64,000 nucleotides of DNA from Bacillota bacterium (GCA_023398375.1 JAEWSH010000042.1:124001-188000), one strand, 5' to 3'. Counted from the stretch's first letter, positions 36,169 through 45,657 are shown. Program-made: numbers and translations. Notes: a model not told the origin generated them from the letters alone.

Positions 36169-36981
36169 CTAATTAAATATTCGATATAAGATATAAGAAA
36201 ACAGGCAAACGATACTCAGAAAAATTCCGGATATAAATAGTACGGTCATAAGTATTGAGGAAATCTGCTCCACATTCTTAATGATGCCTGCCGCATTTGA
36301 TCCAAGTAAAATACGAATAAAAGAGAAAATGAAGACAATACTTTCAAGAAGTAAAAAACCATTCATTGCATTCACAAAATCAGCTTTGCTGATTGTCATA
36401 TGAAGTGCAATTGATACAATAAAATAAATTCCGATCCAGCAGGAGATATTCATCAAACTGGAATGAGAAAATATGGTCATTACAATGATGTGTCCATTAT
36501 AAAGAAAGACATTTAACATTTTATTCATTTGTAAGTCATCAATACTTGGAAAAGAAACCATTGTACTAAGCAGAGAGGGATAAGTAAGATTCATTATAAA
36601 CACGATAAGAAATGCTCCAAGCACCATGGGAGCAATCCCAATAAAAAAGCATCCGGTCATCTGATAAATACTGTTTTTATTATATTTATGTTTTACATAT
36701 CCAAGAATCGTATCTTGCCTGCTCTTTAAAGGTCTGAATAAACGAACTTCTGTTACTTTGTGCTTAAATATTATGCACATCAGCAGATGACTTAGTTCAT
36801 GAACAGGGACCCCGATAATTCCAAAAAACAAGGTACCAAAATGCCCGATACTTTGTCGAAGGTATCTGTTATTCTGTTTTTTTATGAAAGAAAAAATAAT
36901 ACCGAATATAAGCAAGGGAAACAATAGTAATAGATTTATCAGAAAAAAATTCTTTAATAATAGAATCAGAAAAATTTTCAT
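36169..36981 (-). CDS. multi-spanning membrane protein with HExxH motif (M50-like)
   Basis: The 270-residue protein has about six membrane helices. After the second, the motif GVPVHELSHLLMC provides an HExxH zinc site embedded in the membrane, followed by VTEVRLFRP. This is the arrangement of site-2-type (M50) metalloproteases and related DUF3267-like proteins. The second metal-binding motif (DG or NPDG type) is not obvious, so activity is uncertain. GGAGGT lies 7 nt before the ATG. It stands alone and diverges from the XRE-type gene. Confidence 0.7.
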   Translation of the reverse strand: MKIFLILLLKNFFLINLLLLFPLLIFGIIFSFIKKQNNRYLRQSIGHFGTLFFGIIGVPVHELSHLLMCIIFKHKVTEVRLFRPLKSRQDTILGYVKHKYNKNSIYQMTGCFFIGIAPMVLGAFLIVFIMNLTYPSLLSTMVSFPSIDDLQMNKMLNVFLYNGHIIVMTIFSHSSLMNISCWIGIYFIVSIALHMTISKADFVNAMNGFLLLESIVFIFSFIRILLGSNAAGIIKNVEQISSILMTVLFISGIFLSIVCLFSYILYRIFN

Positions 36982-37079
36982 TGGAACCTCCAAACATTTT
37001 ATGAAAATAATTATAACCCATAAAAAACGGAAGGTAAACTACAGGTAGAGCAAATTAAACAATGAGTCGATAGACTATA

Positions 37080-37111
37080 TTGGTAAGGAAGTGCTACTAT
37101 ATAATTACCAA
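37080..37111 (+). promoter_or_regulatory. spaced palindrome over the XRE-gene promoter region
   Basis: TTGGTAA (37080-37086) and TTACCAA (37105-37111) form a palindrome with an 18-nt centre that contains TATAAT (37100-37105). It is a plausible autoregulatory operator for the XRE-type gene 20 nt downstream. Confidence 0.5.
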
Positions 37112-37131
37112 AAAAGCGGAGGAATTAGATA

Positions 37132-37542
37132 ATGAAAAAACAGACACTTGGAATGATGATTACATCATGTAGAAAAGAAAACGGAATGACGCAGGCAGAA
37201 TTGGCAGGGAAAATGGGAGTTACCGATAAGGCAGTATCAAAATGGGAAAGAGATTTATCTTGCCCTGATATCAATTCATTGCCAAAACTTGCGGAGATAT
37301 TTGAAATATCCGTTGATGAACTTATGCAAATTAAGAAAGAGGACTTAATTGTTGATGAAAAAGAGATTGGCAGCATTATAGCACTTGTATGCAAAGCAAT
37401 TAGTATAGGAATGGGAGTTGCTGTTATTGTTCTTTCCATTTTAAAAAAAATAGATATGTATTCGGGATTTATAATGCTGGGAATAGGCTTAACTTGTATT
37501 GGAATAACACTTCTTGATAATCAGGGAAAAAGCAGTGTATAG
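37132..37542 (+). CDS. XRE-family regulator with membrane-anchored tail
   Basis: The 136-residue protein has an N-terminal Cro/CI helix-turn-helix (about 5-62; MTQAELAGKMGVTDKAVSKW and FEISVDELM) and two C-terminal hydrophobic helices (about 83-103 and 108-126). Membrane-attached XRE regulators of this type are common in clostridia; the signal is unknown. GGAGG precedes the ATG. Confidence 0.88.
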   Translation: MKKQTLGMMITSCRKENGMTQAELAGKMGVTDKAVSKWERDLSCPDINSLPKLAEIFEISVDELMQIKKEDLIVDEKEIGSIIALVCKAISIGMGVAVIVLSILKKIDMYSGFIMLGIGLTCIGITLLDNQGKSSV

Positions 37543-37554
37543 AGAGCGAAAAAT

Positions 37555-37585
37555 ATGCTCCTCCTTATGATATTAGGGGGAGCAT
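37555..37585. terminator. hairpin between convergent genes
   Basis: ATGCTCCTCCT (37555-37565) pairs with AGGGGGAGCAT (37575-37585), 11 bp with one G-U, 9-nt loop. There is no T-run, so it is a probable rather than certain bidirectional terminator. Confidence 0.5.
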
Positions 37586-37603
37586 GACAGACTGTACTAT
37601 TTA

Positions 37604-37996
37604 CTAATTTTCCAGTTCGACCGGTGCTTCTGCAAATGAATAGAGAATTGCTTTCATATCCTTTAAATAAAAGACTTCAAAAATACCGTCATCAATGCTA
37701 TACATCTCCTTTACTGCCGGATTTGCATCTAGTAATGCTTTTTTTGCATCAATATTAGGATCTACGACCGCCTTGCCGGTAATTCTGATCCACTGCATGT
37801 TGCTCATTCCGGAAATAGCAACATTAGGATTTTTGATTAATTGCTTAAACATTTCCTTTTGGTTATTCGTTCCAAAATATACCTTGCCGTCATACGCAAC
37901 AGTTGCACCGATCGGTCTGATCCTTGCTTCATTTTCTTCTACTGTCGCAAGATAGTATGTCTTTGCTTCATTTAAAAAATCAACTACTTTACTCAT
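37604..37996 (-). CDS. pyridoxamine 5'-phosphate oxidase-like FMN protein
   Basis: The 130-residue protein has the split-barrel pattern of the PNPOx-like family: YYLATVEENEARIRPIGA, GKVYFGTNNQKEMFKQL, PNVAISG and WIRITGKAVV. Members bind FMN or related cofactors and reduce various substrates. GGAGG precedes the ATG. It diverges from the HxlR-type regulator gene with a 133-nt shared spacer, so that regulator probably controls it. Confidence 0.88.
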   Translation of the reverse strand: MSKVVDFLNEAKTYYLATVEENEARIRPIGATVAYDGKVYFGTNNQKEMFKQLIKNPNVAISGMSNMQWIRITGKAVVDPNIDAKKALLDANPAVKEMYSIDDGIFEVFYLKDMKAILYSFAEAPVELEN

Positions 37997-38129
37997 GTTT
38001 TTCCTCCATTTAATTAATAGAATTTAGTAAAAATCTTTACTTTTGAACTGGCTATGATATTATTATATATAATAGTTAATATTATACAAGTACTAAAAAA
38101 TAACTAACTAAGTAAGGAGAATATAACTA

Positions 38130-38468
38130 ATGGATAACAACATCAATAATTGCCCTGTAATATATGCACTCAGCGTACTTAATGGTAAATGGAAGCTGCC
38201 TATTATATGGTTGCTCAACCTGCATGGATCGATACGTTTTAATGAATTACAACGCAAATTAAAAGGAATATCGAATCTGATGTTAAGTAAGAGTCTGCAG
38301 GAACTTGAAGACGCGAAAATAGTAAACAGACATCAATATAATGAAATTCCTCCCCGCGTGGAATATTCACTTACTGAATTAGGAAATTCTATTTGTCCGG
38401 CTCTCGAATTACTGGGAGAATGGGGCGAAATTGCCAGAAAAGAACATAGTAAGGCAAATACTTATTAA
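38130..38468 (+). CDS. HxlR-family transcriptional regulator
   Basis: The 112-residue winged-helix protein has the HxlR signature: CPVIYALSVLNGKWKLPI, IRFNELQRKLKGISNLMLS, SLQELEDAKIV and VEYSLTELG. A conserved Cys near the start (C9 in NNCPV) is the redox-sensing position in HypR/YodB relatives. It diverges from the PNPOx-like gene; in its relatives such a neighbour is the regulated oxidoreductase. AAGGAGA precedes the ATG. Confidence 0.92.
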   Translation: MDNNINNCPVIYALSVLNGKWKLPIIWLLNLHGSIRFNELQRKLKGISNLMLSKSLQELEDAKIVNRHQYNEIPPRVEYSLTELGNSICPALELLGEWGEIARKEHSKANTY

Positions 38469-38476
38469 ATAAAAAA

Positions 38477-38746
38477 ATGTTTACGAAATACAAAGGAAAC
38501 GCATTAAGCTGTGAAGAATTTACAGATTTTATTAGTAAAAATGAAATATGTGATTTCTACATAGCAGGAGCAGATGCTGTTGCTTGTGTTAAATCAACCT
38601 GTTACAACTTACGCAAAGCAAATTATGGCGTTAATGTTCTATCAGATTGCGTTACCAGTTATGATAAAGGGAAAATTGACGAAATGCTGCGTTATTATGA
38701 AAGTAAAGGTAGTAAAATTATTTGTTTAAATGACCTATTAATTTAA
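38477..38746 (+). pseudogene. C-terminal fragment of an isochorismatase-like hydrolase
   Basis: The 89 codons read FTKYKGNAL, then IAGADAVACVKSTCYNLRK with the cysteine-hydrolase active-site segment, and end VLSDCVTSYDK...GSKI. This is the second half of an isochorismatase-fold protein (normally about 180 residues). The N-terminal half with the catalytic Asp and Lys is absent and no ribosome-binding site is seen before the ATG. It begins 8 nt after the HxlR-type gene and is most likely a decayed remnant. Confidence 0.65.
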
Positions 38747-38833
38747 TCTCTTTCCATATGAATGAACCTACTCGTGTATAATTTTGTATAGAGAGGGAGA
38801 TGATATTCAAGGAAAAATCAATTTCAAATAATT

Positions 38834-38872
38834 AGAGAATGTATTTGCAATTGTAAGTGCATTCTCTTTTTT
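38834..38872 (+). terminator. strong terminator or attenuator before the yyaL locus
   Basis: Bases 38834-38848 pair with 38853-38867 (15 positions, several G-U) around an AATT loop, followed by six T. It ends only 20 nt before the yyaL-like start codon, so it either insulates that gene or attenuates a leader transcript starting near TATAAT at 38777. Confidence 0.75.
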
Positions 38873-38891
38873 GTAGAAAGGAGGTGGTCTT

Positions 38892-40870
38892 GTGGACAAT
38901 CAAAAAAATATACCCAATAGGTTAATCAAAGAAACGTCACCTTATCTGCTGCAACATGCGCACAATCCTGTTCAGTGGTATCCATGGAGTGAGGAAGCCT
39001 TTGAGAAAGCAAAGCTTGAAGATAAGCCTGTTTTCTTATCTATTGGGTATAGCTGACCTGTCTACAATGACGTACTTGTCACTGGTGCCATGTTATGGCG
39101 CACGAAAGCTTTGAAGATACTTCAATTGCCGATATCCTGAATGAAAATTTTATTTCCATTAAAGTTGATAAAGAAGAAAGACCTGATATTGACAGCATAT
39201 ATATGAGTATTTGTGTGAAACTTACAGGCAGTGGGGGATGGCCTACAACGATATTTATGACACCGGATCAAAAACCTTTTTTCGCCGGCACATATTTCCC
39301 AAAGAAATCACGTGGTGGTATGATCGGTTTTATTGATCTGATTATCTATATCAGTAAGAAGTGGAGGGAACGCAAAGAGGAACTGATACGCACCAGCAAT
39401 GAGATTCTGGAGTCCATAAACGATGCCGAAGAGATAGAGCCCAGTGATTCAGAAGAGTTGATTGAAAATGCAGTCCGCATATTTAAAAATATGTTCGATA
39501 AAACTAACGGTGGGTTTGGAAGTGCTCCTAAATTTCCAACACCTCATAATCTTATGTTTCTTATGAATTACTATAGGTTGAAAGATGATAAATATATACT
39601 GGAAATGGTAGAGAAAACACTGATACAAATGTATAAGGGAGGTATTTTCGATCATATTGGATTCGGCTTTTCAAGGTATTCCACAGATGCTTATTTTCTA
39701 GTGCCGCATTTTGAAAAAATGCTTTATGATAATGCACTATTAATGATCAGTTACACAATGGCATACGATATTACAAAAAAAGAATTATACAGTAACGTTG
39801 CAGAAAAGATTGCAATCTACATTTTACGTGAACTTACAAATCCCGATGGCGGCTTTTACTGTGCACAGGATGCAGATAGTGACGGCGTTGAAGGTAAGTA
39901 TTATGTATTTGAGCAGGAGGAGATCATTAATTTACTAGGCTCAGATATCGGGAAAAAGTTTAATGACTACTATGATATAACAAAAAAAGGAAACTTTGAG
40001 GATAAAAATATACCAAACTTACTGTCCCAGAAAGAATTGCATGAAGATTTTGAAAAATATCTGCAACAAATTTATGATTATCGCAAAACAAGGACACGAT
40101 TACATTTAGACGACAAAATATTGACATCCTGGAATTCCTTAATGATCTCTGCGTTTGCAATCATGTATCGTATTCTGGAAAAGGATATTTATTTAAAAGC
40201 AGCAGAAAGATCATGTAGATTTATTGAGGAAAAACTTTCAGATGGCATAAAACTTTATGTAAGTTACAGAGAGGAATTGGCATCTGGGAAAGGATTTCTG
40301 GATGATTATGCTTTTTATATTTACGCACTGATTCATATGTATGAAGCAGCAGTTATAGATTGCTATCTGGAGAGAGCAATTAATCTAATGAAAAAAGCAA
40401 TTGAGAACTTTTTTGATCGTGATAATGGTGGTTTTTACCTTTATGGTCACGATAATGAACAATTGATTCTAAAACCAAAAGAAACATATGATGGTGCAAT
40501 ACCCAGCGGCAACTCTGTTATGACGTATAATCTGATAAAACTTTCTGCGATTGCAGGGGATTCTAAACTGGAAGAAATTTTACAAAAACAGATAGCATTT
40601 ATGTCATCATCAGCCGGTATGTATCTTACAGGTAATAGTTTTTATTTATTATCGCTTTTTATGAGGGTAGAACCGTTAAGACATGTTGTATGTGTTTTAA
40701 AAGATGAAAAGGACAGAAAAAATCTAAAGTTTCCGCTGAATACAAACTTTAAAATACTTTGTTCTGAGACGGATGAATACAAACTTATCAATGACAGAAC
40801 AACGTTTTATGTTTGTGAGAATTATAATTGTAAGCCACCAACAAACAATTTGGAGGAAGTTATAAAATGA
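38892..40870 (+). pseudogene. YyaL-like thioredoxin/glycosidase-fold gene, broken by a 20-nt insertion
   Basis: The frame starts at GTG 38892 after GGAGGTGG with NRLIKETSPYLLQHAHNPVQ and FLSIGYS, then hits TGA at 39054. Removing bases 39054-39073 restores the family sequence exactly: IGYS joined to TCHWCHVMAHESFED. The insertion shifts the frame and sits at the CxxC redox motif. The rest (to 40870) is intact: KVDKEERPDI, a GGWPTTIF segment, and the C-terminal glycosidase-like barrel (DADSDGVEGKYY, LDDYAFYIYAL). The intact protein would be about 655 residues. The end overlaps the next gene by 4 nt. Confidence 0.88.
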
Positions 40871-42180
40871 ATTCAGCATGGACAGATTGTGTAAAGCTGC
40901 CTGCTTTTAGTAAATTAAAAGGTGAAATAAATACGGAGGTATTAGTGATCGGTGGTGGTATGTGCGGTATCTTATGCGCATATTTTTTGAAACAGGCAGG
41001 TATTGATTCTGTGCTTGTTGAGGGAGAAAATATCGGAAGTGGCATTACAAAAAATACGACTGCTAAAATCACTTCTCAACATGGACTGATCTATAATAAG
41101 TTAATAAAAAATTCAGGAACAGAAATGGCAGGCATGTATTTACATGCAAATGAATTGGCAGTAAAAAAATTTCAAGAGATCTGCACAACTATCGATTGTG
41201 ATTTTGAGAAAACAACTGCAGTTACTTACACATTGACTGATAGGTTAAAAATCGAAGATGAAGTCCGCGCTGTTAATTCACTCGGACTGAATTGTGAATT
41301 TACTGAAAAGACTGGTCTGCCGTTTCCAATCCAAGGGGCCATAAAATTTGAAGGACAGGCACAGTTTAATCCGCTTAAATTCATCAATGAGATAGTAACA
41401 GACTTAAAAATATATGAAAATACATTTATTAGGAGTATTGATGAACACACTGCAACAACTGATGACGCAAAAATAACGGCAAAGAAAATCATTATTGCAA
41501 CACATTTTCCGTTTATAAATAAACATGGAAGCTATTTCCTGAAATTGTATCAACATCGTTCCTATGTTATTGCAGTTAGAAATGCAGGCAGTATTAACGG
41601 GATGTATGTTGATGAGGCACAAAAGGGTATGTCTTTCAGAAATTATAAAGATTTACTTTTCATTGGCGGCGGTGACCACAGGACAGGTAAAAATGGTGGA
41701 AAGTGGGAGGAACTAAGAGGATTTGCGCAAAAATATTATCCCAGCTCGAATGAAGTGTATGCATGGGCAACACAAGATTGCATGTCACTTGACGGCGTGC
41801 CTTATATTGGGTGTTATTCCAGGAATACACCTGATTTATTTGTAGCGGCTGGTTTTAATAAATGGGGTATGACATCATCAATGATATCTGCCATGATTTT
41901 AACGGATATGCTGACTGAAAAAGACAACGAATTTAAAAAAGTATTTTCTCCACAAAGAAGCATGTTAAAACCTCAGTTGTTTCTAAATGCTCTGGAAGCC
42001 ACGGCTAATTTATTGACACCGACAATGAAACGTTGTCCGCACATGGGGTGTGCATTAAAATGGAATAGTGCCGAACGCACTTGGGACTGTCCTTGTCATG
42101 GGTCAAGGTTTGAAGAAGGCGGTAACCTGATTGACAATCCTGCAACAGGGTCATTAAAAAGTAAAAATAAAATGTTGTAA
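40867..42180 (+). CDS. FAD-dependent oxidoreductase with C-terminal Rieske [2Fe-2S] domain
   Basis: The 437-residue protein starts with a DAO-type dinucleotide fold (VLVIGGGMCGILCAYFLKQAG, GSGITKNTTAKI) and ends with a short Rieske domain carrying both ligand boxes, CPHMGC and CPCHGS. This is the layout of Bacillus YhfW. Electrons presumably pass between the iron-sulfur cluster and FAD; the substrate is unknown. GGAGGAAG precedes the ATG, which overlaps the stop of the yyaL-like gene (ATGA), so expression was coupled to that now broken gene. Confidence 0.9.
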   Translation: MNSAWTDCVKLPAFSKLKGEINTEVLVIGGGMCGILCAYFLKQAGIDSVLVEGENIGSGITKNTTAKITSQHGLIYNKLIKNSGTEMAGMYLHANELAVKKFQEICTTIDCDFEKTTAVTYTLTDRLKIEDEVRAVNSLGLNCEFTEKTGLPFPIQGAIKFEGQAQFNPLKFINEIVTDLKIYENTFIRSIDEHTATTDDAKITAKKIIIATHFPFINKHGSYFLKLYQHRSYVIAVRNAGSINGMYVDEAQKGMSFRNYKDLLFIGGGDHRTGKNGGKWEELRGFAQKYYPSSNEVYAWATQDCMSLDGVPYIGCYSRNTPDLFVAAGFNKWGMTSSMISAMILTDMLTEKDNEFKKVFSPQRSMLKPQLFLNALEATANLLTPTMKRCPHMGCALKWNSAERTWDCPCHGSRFEEGGNLIDNPATGSLKSKNKML

Positions 42181-42482
42181 AAGCAACAGAAAAATCATAC
42201 GGAATTATATATTATAAGAATAAAGAGAAAAATTAGTATCAATGTCATACTATTAAAAATTAATAGTAAAATAATAGTAAACAAAAAAACAAACTCTTTA
42301 ATTATTAGATAAAACAGGGTATAATGGACAAAAAAACAATAATAATTTTTGGAAAAGATTAACATTACCGGGATTTTTATCACAAATTGTGGTTAAAATA
42401 TTTGATAGACACATTCGGAATTGTCGGAATGGGATTGAAGAGCATGAAATTAAGTTATTTATAGAACAATAATTATAAAATT
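42181..42482. other. AT-rich spacer without a recognised gene
   Basis: About 300 nt of very AT-rich DNA. A 62-codon frame on the minus strand is low-complexity and lacks a ribosome site. Near 42390 a stretch reads LKYLIDTFGIVGMGLKSM in one frame, possibly a fragment of a former gene. The ferredoxin promoter should lie in the last 100 nt, but no clear -35/-10 pair stands out. Confidence 0.4.
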
Positions 42483-42498
42483 AAAGGAGGAAATATTG

Positions 42499-42690
42499 AT
42501 GAGAGCTGAAATTGACAGAGATGGATGTATTTTATGTGGATTGTGTCCCGCAACATGTCCGGAAGTATTCCGTATGGGAGATGATGGACCGGCAGAGGTA
42601 TATGTTGACAACGTACCTGCAGAAGCGGAAGATTCAGCTATTGAAGCACAAGAGGGCTGCCCTGTTTCTGTAATAAAAGTGGAATCATAG
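42499..42690 (+). CDS. ferredoxin, single [4Fe-4S]-type
   Basis: The 63-residue protein carries CILCGLCPATCPEVF (three cluster Cys plus the CP after) and a distant CPVSVI near the end, giving the four ligands of one [4Fe-4S] cluster. The remaining sequence is acidic, as usual for clostridial/Thermotoga-type monocluster ferredoxins. It is a likely electron acceptor or donor for enzymes such as PFOR. AAAGGAGG lies 8 nt before the ATG at 42499. It has its own terminator. Confidence 0.93.
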   Translation: MRAEIDRDGCILCGLCPATCPEVFRMGDDGPAEVYVDNVPAEAEDSAIEAQEGCPVSVIKVES

Positions 42691-42715
42691 CAAGCCAGAA
42701 AAACATAATGAAGAG

Positions 42716-42757
42716 AAATATCGCCTCATTTCATATTCGGGATGAGGCGATATTTTA
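42716..42757 (+). terminator. terminator of the ferredoxin gene
   Basis: A perfect 14-bp stem (42716-42729 with 42742-42755) with a 12-nt loop, ending in T. Confidence 0.85.
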
Positions 42758-42864
42758 AACATTTAAACGCATTGAACTATTTTTGAGTAAAAAAATCAGT
42801 ATTGATCCGGTAAAAGAAACGCTGATGAAAAAAGGATACACAGTTCTGGAATAGGAGGATTTTT

Positions 42865-44082
42865 ATGAGTGAATACATCAATAATAGAGAATTAAGAAAA
42901 AAGACAATAAAAGAAATTATTAGGCAGCTTCATGAAGGAAAGAATGTCGAAGAAGTAAAGCAACAGTTCCAGGAGGTCTTTCAAGGGGTATCCGCCTCTG
43001 AAATTTCAGAGGCAGAAGGTGCATTAATTGCAGAGGGACTTCCGGTAGAAGAGATTCAAAGACTTTGTGATGTACATGCTTCCGTATTCAAAGGAACGAT
43101 TGAGGAAATACATCAGCCAACGGATCCAACACTGATACCCGGTCATCCTCTTAATATTTTAAAAAGGGAAAATAGAGAAATCGAAAAAGTAATAAATGAT
43201 AAAATTCGTAAAATGATTGATGATGCGGAGGATAATGCGGACGTGATAAAAAAGCTTTTGCCTGAAATCAATCAGTTGCTAAAAATAGATATTCATTATA
43301 AGAGAAAAGAAAATCTGTTATTTCCGTATATGGAGAAGTATGGTATTACAGCACCACCAAAAGTAATGTGGGGTGTTGATGATGAAATCCGTAGGCAGAT
43401 AAAGGAAGTAAAAGTTTATTTTGAGCAGTCATCTATCCATGAAGAGGAAGCTTTGACAAAACTGGTACAAGTAATAGATAAAGTCGAAGAAATGATTTTC
43501 AAAGAAGAAAATATAATGATTCCGATGCTGCTTGAAAATCTGACTGAGGAAGAGTGGAAGAGCATTGCCGATGAAAGTAATGAGATTGGATTCTTAATAG
43601 ATCATGTTCCGGAGTGGAATCCTGTTAAAACAGATCAAAATGTAAAGCCTGATTCTGATCATTCTGGGGAGGTATCAGGAATAGTAAGTCTTCCATCTGG
43701 AAGATTCAAGGTAGAAGAGCTGACATATGTGTTAAATACCCTTCCTTTTGACATTACTTTTGTGGATAAGGATGATATCGTTAAGTATTTTTCGGAAGGT
43801 AAGGAAAGAGCATTTCCAAGAACCAAAGCAATCATTGGACGTAATGTATCAAACTGTCATCCACCGGCAAGTGTACACATAGTTGAGAAGATCGTGGAAG
43901 ATTTTAAAGATGGAAAGAAGGATCATGAAGATTTTTGGATTAGCGCAGGAAACAAATATATATTGATACGGTACTACGCTGTACGGAATGAAGAGGGGGA
44001 ATATCTCGGGGTCCTCGAAGTTACACAGGATATAAAGCCTATTCAGGAAATATCAGGAGAAAAGAGGCTGTTATCTGTGTAA
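42865..44082 (+). CDS. DUF438 protein with hemerythrin-like and PAS domains
   Basis: The 405-residue protein has an N-terminal DUF438 domain (about 1-75), a hemerythrin-like helical bundle with di-iron-type residues (HPLNILKRENREIEK, HYKRKENLLFPYME, EENIMIPML; about 92-250) and a C-terminal PAS domain (about 285-400; LPFDITFVDKDDIVKYFS, then CHPPASVHIVEKI). This is a cytoplasmic oxygen- or redox-responsive sensor architecture common in anaerobes, with no output domain. AGGAGG precedes the ATG. A terminator hairpin starts at its stop codon. Confidence 0.9.
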   Translation: MSEYINNRELRKKTIKEIIRQLHEGKNVEEVKQQFQEVFQGVSASEISEAEGALIAEGLPVEEIQRLCDVHASVFKGTIEEIHQPTDPTLIPGHPLNILKRENREIEKVINDKIRKMIDDAEDNADVIKKLLPEINQLLKIDIHYKRKENLLFPYMEKYGITAPPKVMWGVDDEIRRQIKEVKVYFEQSSIHEEEALTKLVQVIDKVEEMIFKEENIMIPMLLENLTEEEWKSIADESNEIGFLIDHVPEWNPVKTDQNVKPDSDHSGEVSGIVSLPSGRFKVEELTYVLNTLPFDITFVDKDDIVKYFSEGKERAFPRTKAIIGRNVSNCHPPASVHIVEKIVEDFKDGKKDHEDFWISAGNKYILIRYYAVRNEEGEYLGVLEVTQDIKPIQEISGEKRLLSV

Positions 44083-44111
44083 CAAAGAGACTCGCTGCCA
44101 GTCTCTTTGTT
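44081..44111 (+). terminator. terminator of the DUF438 gene
   Basis: A perfect 12-bp stem (44081-44092 with 44100-44111) with a 7-nt loop; the 3' arm ends TTTGTT, a modest T-tract. Confidence 0.7.
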
Positions 44112-44151
44112 GCCACAATCGCATATCATAAAAATACAGGAGGTAACGTAT

Positions 44152-45606
44152 ATGTTTGAGTTGATTAGAGATGATAACCATAGATATAAGAACTTGGTGA
44201 ATGGGGAATGGGTGATAGGAAAACAAACTGGTATTGAGATATATTCACCTTTGGATAACTCGTTGATCGGAAGTGTTCCTGCCATGACGAAAGAAGATGT
44301 TGATATTGTGATCCGTTCCGCCAGGAAAGCATGGGAATTGTGGAGACATACTGCGATTGAAGAGCGTGCAGAGATATTATACAGGGCCGCAGATATTTTA
44401 ATGGATCAGATGGATGAGATCACGATGCTTTTGGTGAGAGAAATAGCAAAAGATAAAAAAAGCGCAAGGTCTGAAGTCGAAAGAACAGCTGATTTTATCA
44501 GATTTACGGCAGATACAGCTAAAAATCTGTCAGGAGAAAGTATACCCGGAGACAGTTTTCCGGGATTTAAAAGTAATAAAGTATCTATCGTGAAGCGTGA
44601 GTCTCTTGGAGTAGTGATCGCGATATCTCCATTTAATTATCCGATCAATCTAGCTGCGTCAAAAATAGCACCGGGATTAATGGCGGGAAACGCTATCGTA
44701 TTAAAACCGGCTACGCAGGGAAGCCTGTGTGGTCTTTCTCTGGCAAGGGTGTTCGAAGCGGCAGGATTACCGGCGGGAGTATTGAATACAGTTACTGGCA
44801 GGGGCAGTGAGATAGGTGATTATATTACTACGCATAAAGGTATTAATTTTATAAACTTCACGGGAAGTACAGAAGTAGGTGCCCGAATATCAAAAATTAC
44901 GAGTATGGTTCCGCTTTTAATGGAATTGGGCGGAAAAGATGCAGCTATTGTGCTGGAAGATGCCGATTTGGAATTGGCAGCATCCAATATTGTTGCGGGG
45001 GGGTACTCTTATTCAGGACAAAGATGCACAGCGGTAAAGAGAATTCTGGTCGTTGATGAGGTGGCTGATGAGCTTGTCTCAAAAATTAAACTAAAAATAG
45101 AAAAACTAAAAGTAGGAAATCCGTTGAAGGATGAAGTAGACATTGTTCCATTGATCAATAGCAAGGCAGCCGATTTTGTTATGGAACTTATTGAAGATGC
45201 AAAAGAAAAGGGAGCCAGTCTTATAACAGGGGGAATCCGGGAAGGAAATTTAATACATCCTACATTATTTGACCATGTTAATACAGATATGAGGCTTGCA
45301 TGGGAAGAACCATTCGGGCCAGTAATGCCTGTCATAAGGGTTAAAAATAAAGAAGAGGCAATTGAAATAGCGAATCAGTCAGAATATGGATTACAGGGCG
45401 CTGTATTTACACAAAATATTAATGCTGCATTTCATGTGGCAGATCAATTAGAAGTGGGGACCGTTCAGATAAATAATAAAACAGAAAGAGGACCGGATCA
45501 TTTCCCATTTCTCGGTGTAAAATCTTCTGGACTAGGAACACAGGGAATTCGGTATTCGATTGAGTCAATGTCCAGACCAAAGGCTACCGTTATTAATTTA
45601 GTCTGA
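44152..45606 (+). CDS. gapN: NADP-dependent glyceraldehyde-3-phosphate dehydrogenase, non-phosphorylating
   Basis: The 484-residue aldehyde dehydrogenase has ISPFNYPINLAASKIAP, the NAD(P)-loop FTGSTEVGARI, the Glu motif LMELGGKDAAIVLEDADL, the catalytic Cys in YSYSGQRCTAVKRI, and EEPFGPVMPV. The GQRC.A.KR pattern and the ending RGPDHFPF.G.K.SG are typical of GapN, which oxidises glyceraldehyde-3-phosphate directly to 3-phosphoglycerate while making NADPH. It bypasses one ATP-yielding step. The ATG at 44152 follows AGGAGGT by 7 nt. It has its own strong terminator. Confidence 0.92.
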   Translation: MFELIRDDNHRYKNLVNGEWVIGKQTGIEIYSPLDNSLIGSVPAMTKEDVDIVIRSARKAWELWRHTAIEERAEILYRAADILMDQMDEITMLLVREIAKDKKSARSEVERTADFIRFTADTAKNLSGESIPGDSFPGFKSNKVSIVKRESLGVVIAISPFNYPINLAASKIAPGLMAGNAIVLKPATQGSLCGLSLARVFEAAGLPAGVLNTVTGRGSEIGDYITTHKGINFINFTGSTEVGARISKITSMVPLLMELGGKDAAIVLEDADLELAASNIVAGGYSYSGQRCTAVKRILVVDEVADELVSKIKLKIEKLKVGNPLKDEVDIVPLINSKAADFVMELIEDAKEKGASLITGGIREGNLIHPTLFDHVNTDMRLAWEEPFGPVMPVIRVKNKEEAIEIANQSEYGLQGAVFTQNINAAFHVADQLEVGTVQINNKTERGPDHFPFLGVKSSGLGTQGIRYSIESMSRPKATVINLV

Positions 45607-45607
45607 T

Positions 45608-45657
45608 AAAAAAATCCGAAAAGAAAATGGAGGTATCATTTTCTTTTCGGATTTTTT
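45608..45657 (+). terminator. strong terminator of gapN
   Basis: A perfect 19-bp stem (45611-45629 with 45637-45655) with a 7-nt loop is flanked by A- and T-runs. Confidence 0.9.

Noticed and set aside
39054..39056. TGA read as selenocysteine in the yyaL-like gene
   Set aside because: The sequence after TGA is out of frame with the rest of the gene; only removal of 20 nt restores it, so recoding would not help.
42195..42383. 62-codon minus-strand frame
   Set aside because: AT-rich low-complexity sequence (Phe, Ile, Leu), no ribosome site and no neighbour context.
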